Source of the DNA: SHLQ01 sp047638715
GTDB taxonomy: Bacteria; Actinomycetota; Acidimicrobiia; Acidimicrobiales; SHLQ01
Reading direction: 5' to 3'
Assembly (NCBI GenBank): GCA_047638715.1
Contig: JBLIMK010000121.1
Coordinates: 1-8,234 of the forward strand
DNA: 8,234 bases
Each line of letters begins with the position of its first letter. The first letter of the stretch is position 1. Position numbers and translations under genes: made by a program. Positions 1 to 4,342 of this stretch are shown here, in pieces. The notes below the pieces were generated by a model. That model was given only the letters and a program-made list of their open reading frames with translations, made no database searches and was not told the origin of the DNA.

Positions 1-145
1 AAACGAAGCCGACGAATGCACCGAGGGCCAGCATCTGCCCATGTGCGATATGAAGGAAGTTCTCGGTCTGACGAATCAGAGCGAACCCAACCGTCGCTGA
101 AGCAAGGATGCTCCCAGTGATTAGACCGAATATGATGTTTTGCAC
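1..145 (-). CDS. LivH-type branched-chain amino acid ABC transporter permease, N-terminal fragment (runs off left edge)
   Basis: Only the first 48 codons are visible; the gene continues beyond position 1. The conceptual product starts VQNIIFGLITGSILASATVG (initiator valine read as Met) and continues with RQTENFLHIAHGQMLALGAF. This is a hydrophobic first membrane segment followed by the N-F-x-x-x-A-H-G-x-x-x-x-L-G-A signature typical of LivH-family inner-membrane permeases. Such permeases pair with LivM, two ATPases and a periplasmic or lipoprotein binding protein to import branched-chain amino acids, amides, urea or other small polar solutes. The GTG start at 143-145 is the only plausible start after the in-frame TAG upstream. 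A GGGG stretch about 12 bases upstream is a weak ribosome-binding site. The gene begins 21 bases after the stop of the binding-protein gene on the same strand, so the two are almost certainly one transcript. The substrate cannot be read from this fragment. Confidence 0.85.
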   Translation of the reverse strand, partial: MQNIIFGLITGSILASATVGFALIRQTENFLHIAHGQMLALGAFVGFV

Positions 146-166
146 GGAGTTTGTGGGCCCCTACTA

Positions 167-1468
167 CTAGCTCGGCCGCAGTACAGGATCCAGGGCGATA
201 GTGCCAACCTGAGTCCATGCGCCGTCGATGATCTGCATTTCTCCCATGCTTGGGCTGAGCAGGTTTCCGAAGTTGTTCAGATCGAGTGAACTCGATGCGC
301 CCTCGAAGTTGATGTCGTCACCGTTGGCGAGAGCAGCGAGACCCTCGGCGTAGCTGTAGACCTTCGTGCCCGGAGCGTTTACGACCTCGAGGATCTTGTC
401 ACGAACCGCTGGCCCGTCTGTGGTGCCAGCTGCAGTGGTCGCCAGGGCCAGCACGATGTACTGGTCGTACTGGTTTGACTCATACAGGCCAGCGGACGGC
501 GCTTCGCCAGTTCGCGACTCGTACTCAGCTGCGAAGGTGGCAAATGTAGCGCTGTCCTCGTTCAACCCGGCGATAGCAGCCAGTGCAACGCCGTTTTCGA
601 GCGCTTCGGTCAGGCTGGCGATCTCGGGCACGATCAGGTCGGGCGACATGATGATGGTGCCCCCATACGCTCGGCGTTCCCACTCACGAAGGATCGGCAC
701 ACCCGATTCGAACCCGGCTGCGAGATATACGGCGTCGGGGTTGTTGCTGAAGGCCTGTTCCACCTCGGCTTGATAGCTACTGCGCCCTGGGTCGAACTTC
801 ACAACATCGACGATTTCGCCACCGGCCTTATTCTCGAACACGTCCTGGAATATCGCGGCTGGGCTCAGTGTGCCTTCGGTTTGTTGCACGAGGATTGCGA
901 CTCGCTGGAACCCTCGGTCTCGTGCGAACTGCGCGGCGATGATGCCGCCGTCCGTATCAGAAGCGGTGATTCTGAACACCCAATCGCCACCCTTGGTGTC
1001 GAGTTCGGTGCTTCCGCAGGCGGGGCACATGGTTGGGATCTCTTGATCTGCAACCGTGTCCAGAACTGCAATGGCTCCATCGGACTCGACTCCGCCGAGA
1101 GCATCGATTTCTTCTACGTCCGAGAGGATGGTGTAACCGGATACCGCTCCCTCGACCGTTGACTTGTTGTCTTGGACGACCAGTTCAACCGGTCGGCCGA
1201 GCACTCCGCCCTCGGCATTAATTTCGTCGATGGCAATTTCCGCGCCTACAAGACTGGGTTGTCCCCAGGGCGAATAGTCGCCGGAGAGTCCGTTCAAGAA
1301 TCCGTATTTCACTGGGTCGCCAGTCGGCTCGGCGGCGTCGTCGGTTGCTGCGGCTGCTGCGGCTGCTGTAGTCGGCGATGCAGTCTCTGCAACATCATCG
1401 CTCCCACATCCGGCAGCAACTAACGCAAGTGCGCAAATGGTTAGGACTAAACGAATTAATCGTTTCAT
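167..1468 (-). CDS. Liv-type ABC transporter solute-binding lipoprotein (type I periplasmic binding fold)
   Basis: A 433-residue extracytoplasmic substrate-binding protein for an ABC importer. Residues 1-20 form a lipoprotein signal (KRLIR, a hydrophobic core, then V-A-A-G-C with the lipidated Cys at 21). Residues 22-50 are an Ala/Thr/Asp-rich linker. The Peripla_BP_6/LivJ-like fold starts at about residue 53 (VKYGFLNGLSGDYSPWG, then GAEIAIDEINAEGGVLGRPV near 75-94) and runs through the second lobe to about 425. Length and layout match actinobacterial Liv-type binding proteins. An unusual CPAC motif sits at residues 148-151, in the loop where many relatives carry a Ser/Ala/Thr-rich ligand-binding stretch. 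The ATG at 1466-1468 has a strong GAGGGGG ribosome-binding site 6 bases upstream. The gene lies between the EamA transporter gene and the permease fragment on the same strand. The ligand is unknown: branched-chain amino acid is only the family label, and a link to the neighbouring barbiturase (a pyrimidine or ureido compound) is inference. Confidence 0.9.
   Translation of the reverse strand: MKRLIRLVLTICALALVAAGCGSDDVAETASPTTAAAAAAATDDAAEPTGDPVKYGFLNGLSGDYSPWGQPSLVGAEIAIDEINAEGGVLGRPVELVVQDNKSTVEGAVSGYTILSDVEEIDALGGVESDGAIAVLDTVADQEIPTMCPACGSTELDTKGGDWVFRITASDTDGGIIAAQFARDRGFQRVAILVQQTEGTLSPAAIFQDVFENKAGGEIVDVVKFDPGRSSYQAEVEQAFSNNPDAVYLAAGFESGVPILREWERRAYGGTIIMSPDLIVPEIASLTEALENGVALAAIAGLNEDSATFATFAAEYESRTGEAPSAGLYESNQYDQYIVLALATTAAGTTDGPAVRDKILEVVNAPGTKVYSYAEGLAALANGDDINFEGASSSLDLNNFGNLLSPSMGEMQIIDGAWTQVGTIALDPVLRPS
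1346..1368. repeat. 9-base tandem repeat in the lipoprotein linker
   Basis: TGCTGCGGC occurs twice in a row, followed by a partial third copy (TGCTG). On the coding (minus) strand this gives the polyalanine part of the linker between the lipid anchor and the binding domain. The repeat unit is a multiple of three, so copy-number change would only lengthen or shorten the linker. Confidence 0.8.
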
Positions 1469-1474
1469 AACGAA

Positions 1475-1481
1475 CCCCCTC
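1475..1481 (-). promoter_or_regulatory. Strong ribosome-binding site of the solute-binding lipoprotein gene
   Basis: On the minus strand the sequence reads GAGGGGG, 6 bases before the ATG at 1468. It fixes that start and suggests the binding protein is translated at a high rate, as is usual for ABC binding proteins, which are needed in excess over the permease. The permease start at 145 has a much weaker site. Confidence 0.75.
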
Positions 1482-1509
1482 AGGTTTGCATGCTATTCAA
1501 ACAAACATC

Positions 1510-1544
1510 AGCCACATTCACAAGTGAAAGTTTTCGGCGTGGCT
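1510..1544 (-). terminator. Possible hairpin/attenuator between the EamA and binding-protein genes
   Basis: AGCCAC (1510-1515) pairs with GTGGCT (1539-1544). Inside it lies a second dyad, TTCAC-AA-GTGAA (1517-1528). The hairpin begins at the stop codon of the EamA gene and is followed, in the direction of minus-strand transcription, by a T-rich but interrupted stretch (TGATGTTTGTTTG). It could be a weak terminator, a processing or stabilising hairpin that sets different levels for the two genes, or a protein-binding dyad. There is no clean U-run, so a full stop of transcription is doubtful. Confidence 0.3.
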
Positions 1545-2458
1545 CAGTCTGCAGCGGAGGGCTCTCGCAGACCGAGCACCGAGTTGATCATCAAGACCAC
1601 GACGATGACCACCCCTCCGACCAACGCTTCACCGTTGGGTAGGTCTCCGAGCCACCACCAAACCCAGATAGGACCGAGCACGGTTTCGAGCAACATGATG
1701 AGCCCAGTTTCGGGTGCCGATAATCGACGCGGCCCAAGTGCGATGAGCCCGAACGCGATGGGCATGACGACGAGTCCGCTGAGCAACAGCAACAAAAAGC
1801 CGTTGCGGTCGACGCTGAATGGATCGGCGAGGAACACGGAGAATGCGGCGGCTAGTAGTGCGCCAAGGCCCCAGGCTGGGACCATGCTCACGCCCCGGCT
1901 CTGACGGATAATCGTGAGGCCAACAGCGAAGGCCAGAGCCGCTCCTAGTGCAGCCAGATCGCCGGTAAGTCGACCGGAGTTGATGCTTCCAATGAAGATA
2001 AAGGCGACTGCACCCAGGCTGACGACCGAAGCGAACCAGACTCGGAGGGGGAACTGAACCTTCAGCGCGACTCTGCCGATGACCGCGGCGAACAGCGGAG
2101 CGGTTGCGAGAATGACCAGCGTATTCGCCACGCTGGTCCGAGTGATTGCCGTGACAAAAAGCGTGAGCTGAGCGCCGAATAAGATGGCCACAGCGAGTCC
2201 GGGGCGCCCGATCGATCGAAACGTTGAGAAGGTCAGACGACGCGACGACACAGCTATGGCGCCCGTCAGGCTCAAACCGGTTAGCACGGTGCGCCAAAAG
2301 ACGATCGTCCACGCGTCAGCATCGATCAAGCGAATGAGCAGACTGTCCGGGGTTAAGATCAGGACGCCCGACGTGGTGAGAAGGAGTCCGAGCGCGTGCG
2401 GCGAAATGCCACGAATGCGTTCGATCAGGCCGGGTTGTGATCGACTTCGTGTATCCAT
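1544..2458 (-). CDS. EamA/DMT-superfamily transporter (drug/metabolite transporter)
   Basis: A 304-residue integral membrane protein with two tandem EamA repeats, about residues 22-158 and 166-296, and about ten hydrophobic segments. Examples are LGLLLTTSGVLILTP near 23-37, SVANTLVILATAPLFAAVIG near 109-128, and TGLIMLLETVLGPIWVWWWL near 251-270. The second repeat ends in the usual E-T-V-L-G-P-I-W pattern. Family members export or import small metabolites and amino acids; the substrate cannot be told from sequence. The chosen start is the ATG at 2456-2458, with AGGA 5 bases upstream and a length normal for the family. The same reading frame stays open further upstream to about 3106, but that part lies antisense to the barbiturase gene and shows no membrane or family character, so I exclude it. 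The gene heads a minus-strand group with the ABC binding protein (75-base gap) and is divergent from the barbiturase gene. Confidence 0.88.
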   Translation of the reverse strand: MDTRSRSQPGLIERIRGISPHALGLLLTTSGVLILTPDSLLIRLIDADAWTIVFWRTVLTGLSLTGAIAVSSRRLTFSTFRSIGRPGLAVAILFGAQLTLFVTAITRTSVANTLVILATAPLFAAVIGRVALKVQFPLRVWFASVVSLGAVAFIFIGSINSGRLTGDLAALGAALAFAVGLTIIRQSRGVSMVPAWGLGALLAAAFSVFLADPFSVDRNGFLLLLLSGLVVMPIAFGLIALGPRRLSAPETGLIMLLETVLGPIWVWWWLGDLPNGEALVGGVVIVVVLMINSVLGLREPSAAD

Positions 2459-2536
2459 GAGATTCCTAACTCGGTGATCCTGATTTCCGAGCTCGCCTCG
2501 ACGGTCTAGGACGTAGAATCTCTCGGATGTACAAGT

Positions 2537-2583
2537 TGAAAACTTCAGCCGCATAGTGAAAGATTCACTAGTGTTGAAATTCA
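2537..2583. promoter_or_regulatory. Tandem TGAA/TTCA dyads, candidate operator; centre is a perfect 17-base palindrome
   Basis: Three dyads with the same half-site lie side by side. TGAA-AAC-TTCA is at 2537-2547, TAGTGAA-AGA-TTCACTA (7-base arms, perfect) at 2554-2570, and TGAA-A-TTCA at 2575-2583. Their centres are 20 and 17 bases apart. The central palindrome is roughly midway between the two genes, 74 bases before the barbiturase ATG and 95 bases before the EamA ATG. This is what a dimeric repressor or activator serving both promoters would bind. The regulator family cannot be named from the site alone. Confidence 0.5.
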
Positions 2584-2610
2584 GTACTGCTAAAGTATTG
2601 CACGTACTGG
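2584..2610. repeat. Triple GTAYTG direct repeat upstream of the barbiturase gene
   Basis: GTACTGC (2584-2590), GTATTGC (2595-2601) and GTACTGG (2604-2610) repeat at offsets of 11 and 9 bases, close to one helical turn each. The first copy is also part of the perfect palindrome CAGTACTG (2582-2589). The array ends 34 bases before the barbiturase ATG, so it overlaps the likely core promoter or the 5' leader. It may be another binding site or chance. Confidence 0.35.
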
Positions 2611-2631
2611 TAAGCAGCCACGCCAACGTTT

Positions 2632-2636
2632 GAGGA
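2632..2636 (+). promoter_or_regulatory. Ribosome-binding site that sets the barbiturase start
   Basis: GAGGA lies 8 bases before the ATG at 2645. An in-frame TTG at 2630 would add five residues but overlaps this site and has no good site of its own, so the ATG is preferred. Confidence 0.7.
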
Positions 2637-2644
2637 TTCGGAAC

Positions 2645-3742
2645 ATGCCGTTTGAAGTTAGAAAGATCCCCTTCGAGCACGTCCAGGACACATCTGGTCT
2701 CGAGAAGGTAATCGCCGAAGGAGCTTTTCGGGCGGACCAGATCATTGGTTTGGTCGGAAAGACAGAAGGAAACGGCGGCGTCAACGACTTCTCGAGAATT
2801 CTTGTCGACAAGGTTCTTCGCGAGTTTCTGATGGAGCACGGCGGCCATACCGCCGAGTCTGCAATGCAAATTCCACTCGCATGGTCGGGCGGCACCGACG
2901 GCGTGATCTCGCCGCACATGACGGTGTTCGCCAAGGTCGACGGTCCCGCAGAACCTGCTGATGAGAAGCGACTCACCGTCGGTCATGCTATTTCCGAAAC
3001 CATCCTGCCAGAGGAGATTGGTCGGCTGCCGATGCTCGACAAGGTGGCCAAAGCGGTCACCGAAGCAATGGCGGCCGCTGGCATCGAAGACCCTGCGGAC
3101 GTGCATTACGTTCAGACGAAAACACCGCTACTCACCGCAGAACGGATCAATGACGCCTTGTCTCGAGGAAAGACCGTCGCTCTCGAAGACACCATGGAAT
3201 CGATGGCGGTCTCGAACGCAACGGCCGCACTCGGAATCGCAACGGCGCTTGGAGAGATCGAACGACCTCGAGAGGACCAGATCGGCAAAGATGTGTCGGT
3301 CTATTCGTCTGTTGCGTCGTGTTCCTCGGGCGTCGAACAAGCCGAGGCCCAGGTCGTTGTCGTCGGCAATCGGCTCGGTGTCGGTGGGCGCTACCGCTCC
3401 GGGCACTCTGTCATGGAGGACAATCTAGATTTCGAAGGCATCTATCGGGCGATCCGAAATGCGGGACTCGACCTGCCAGAGCGAGCGAGGGCATCGGACC
3501 TCAAGGGCCGGGTCGTTAACTGTTTCATCAAGTGTGAGGCCGATCCGAGTAGCCGTCTCCGAGGACGTCGCCAAGTCGCACTTAATGACTCCGACATTCA
3601 TCACACCCATCACACGAAGGCTGCGGTCGGCGGTGTCGCAGCCGCAGCGCTTGGAGATCCTGCCGTATTCTGTTCGGTCGCAGGGCTGCAGTCGGGACCT
3701 TCAGGCGGTGGCTCGGTCGCCGCGATTGTAGATCTCGGGTGA
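2645..3742 (+). CDS. Ring-opening amidohydrolase, barbiturase type (barbiturase/cyanuric acid hydrolase family)
   Basis: A 365-residue cytoplasmic enzyme of the family that hydrolyses barbiturate to ureidomalonate or cyanuric acid to carboxybiuret. The family has three pseudo-symmetric domains, each giving a Lys and a Ser to the centre. Counting from the ATG at 2645, the candidate pairs are K39 (GKTEGNGGVNDFSR) with S81 (WSGGTDGVISPH), K159 (VHYVQTKTPLLT) with S227 (SSVASCSSGVE), and K296 (FIKCEAD) with S344 (AVFCSVAGLQSGPSGGG). The middle pair is the one shown to be catalytic in cyanuric acid hydrolases. Domains 1, 2 and 3 span about 1-100, 105-250 and 255-365. Length is normal for the family. 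From memory, the VHYVQTKTPLL and SVASCSSGVE stretches and the Asn at 191 look more like Rhodococcus barbiturase than AtzD, so barbiturate or a close ring analogue is the likeliest substrate. A His-rich stretch (HHTHHT, 319-324) is unusual. The gene overlaps the CMD-like gene by 4 bases and diverges from the transporter genes. Confidence 0.85.
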   Translation: MPFEVRKIPFEHVQDTSGLEKVIAEGAFRADQIIGLVGKTEGNGGVNDFSRILVDKVLREFLMEHGGHTAESAMQIPLAWSGGTDGVISPHMTVFAKVDGPAEPADEKRLTVGHAISETILPEEIGRLPMLDKVAKAVTEAMAAAGIEDPADVHYVQTKTPLLTAERINDALSRGKTVALEDTMESMAVSNATAALGIATALGEIERPREDQIGKDVSVYSSVASCSSGVEQAEAQVVVVGNRLGVGGRYRSGHSVMEDNLDFEGIYRAIRNAGLDLPERARASDLKGRVVNCFIKCEADPSSRLRGRRQVALNDSDIHHTHHTKAAVGGVAAAALGDPAVFCSVAGLQSGPSGGGSVAAIVDLG

Positions 3743-4311
3743 CATCGAGCCGTCTCCCACGGCTAACACGCGACGTTCTCGACCCCGATCAGCTTCGAGT
3801 CTTCGATGCGATCGCGGGTGGAGATCGGGCGAAAGACGGGTCGTTTCCCCTCACGGACCGCGACGGTGCGTTGGTGGGTCCGTTCAACGCTTTGCTCTTC
3901 AGCCCGAACGTCGGTGACGCGATCCAACAGGTTGGCGCAGCGCTTCGGTTTCACTGCGGACTCGAGCCCGCAGTCCGAGAGCTGGCGATTCTTGTCGTAG
4001 CCACGCATCATGACTCTGAATTTGAACGATGGGCGCATGAGTCGATAGCGCTCCGTGTAGGTCTGAGCGACGAGCAGGTCGCAGCGTTGCGCGCAGGAAC
4101 GCGTCCCGAGTTCGATTCTGATGAGCTCACGGTGGTCTACAACCTCTGCGCTGCCACGGTGGCAGGCGGGCTCGTCGACGATCTGACCTATCGACAAGCC
4201 TCGGACACCCTCGGCAACGAGGGTGTCGTCGAACTCATCACCGTCCTGGGGTACTACGGACTCCTCGCCCAGCTCATGAATGTTTTCGAGGTCGGACTTC
4301 CCGAGCTCTGA
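3739..4311 (+). CDS. Carboxymuconolactone decarboxylase (CMD/AhpD-like) family protein without redox cysteines
   Basis: A 190-residue, mostly helical protein. The core at about residues 50-120 (GPFNALLFSPNVGDAIQQVG, then EPAVRELAILVVATH, SEFERWAHESIALRVGLSDE) is typical of the CMD family. The AhpD active-site spacing E-x11-C-x2-C-x3-H is kept as E81, S93, E96, H100, so both redox cysteines are replaced while the Glu and His remain. This rules out an AhpD-type thiol peroxidase partner. Family members without the Cys pair include gamma-carboxymuconolactone decarboxylase and many of unknown function. The two cysteines present (C73, C137) are not in the motif. The start is GTG at 3739, inside the GTGA overlap with the barbiturase stop. 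There is no clear ribosome-binding site, so translation is probably coupled to barbiturase, which argues for a shared task. The reaction is unknown; it could be a decarboxylase or lyase acting on the ring-opened acid, but that is inference. Confidence 0.85.
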   Translation: MTSSRLPRLTRDVLDPDQLRVFDAIAGGDRAKDGSFPLTDRDGALVGPFNALLFSPNVGDAIQQVGAALRFHCGLEPAVRELAILVVATHHDSEFERWAHESIALRVGLSDEQVAALRAGTRPEFDSDELTVVYNLCAATVAGGLVDDLTYRQASDTLGNEGVVELITVLGYYGLLAQLMNVFEVGLPEL

Positions 4312-4342
4312 TTAGTCGAGGACAGCGCGACCGCTAGCTCGG
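4301..4342. terminator. Inverted repeat between the converging CMD and CocE genes, possible bidirectional terminator
   Basis: CCGAGCT (4301-4307, end of the CMD gene) pairs with AGCTCGG (4336-4342, end of the CocE gene). Inside lies a smaller stem, GTCG (4315-4318) with CGAC (4328-4331). The two stop codons are only 22 bases apart, so any terminator must sit here. No T-run follows on either strand, so this is a weak call; a Rho-dependent end is equally possible. Confidence 0.3.

Larger units (their letters stand above)
2459..2644. promoter_or_regulatory. Divergent promoter/operator region between the EamA transporter and barbiturase genes
   Basis: These 186 bases separate the two divergent start codons and hold no credible gene. 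The middle is more AT-rich than the flanks and contains tandem TGAA/TTCA dyads (2537-2583) and a triple GTAYTG direct repeat (2584-2610), each listed separately. TTGAAA occurs twice on the plus strand (2536-2541 and 2574-2579) and could serve as a -35 element, but I see no convincing -10 at standard spacing on either strand, so the exact promoters are not assigned. Shared control of the transporter and ring-opening enzyme by one regulator is a reasonable inference. No regulator gene is present in the window. Confidence 0.6.

Noticed and set aside
1629..2312. Minus-strand frame of 227 codons overlapping the EamA gene, and similar Arg-rich frames elsewhere (5088-5612, 5716-6162, 3763-4197)
   Set aside because: Arg/Ser/His-rich out-of-frame translations without hydrophobic or domain pattern, lying wholly over or opposite to well-supported genes.
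2574..2601. TTGAAA (2574-2579) with TATTGC (2596-2601) as a sigma-70-type promoter for the barbiturase
   Set aside because: Spacing of 16 bases is acceptable, but the -10 matches the consensus poorly and the -35 lies within the dyad array; too weak to call as a promoter.
2630..2644. TTG at 2630 as the start of the barbiturase
   Set aside because: It overlaps the GAGGA ribosome-binding site that serves the ATG at 2645 and has no site of its own.
2459..3106. Upstream extension of the EamA reading frame on the minus strand, giving a 520-residue protein
   Set aside because: The added 216 residues lie across the divergent promoter region and antisense to the barbiturase gene. They show no membrane or family features, and the ATG at 2458 has a good ribosome-binding site and gives the normal family length.
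3739..4311. CMD-like protein as AhpD alkylhydroperoxidase
   Set aside because: Both cysteines of the C-x2-C redox motif are replaced (S93, E96), so the peroxidase reductase chemistry of AhpD is not expected.
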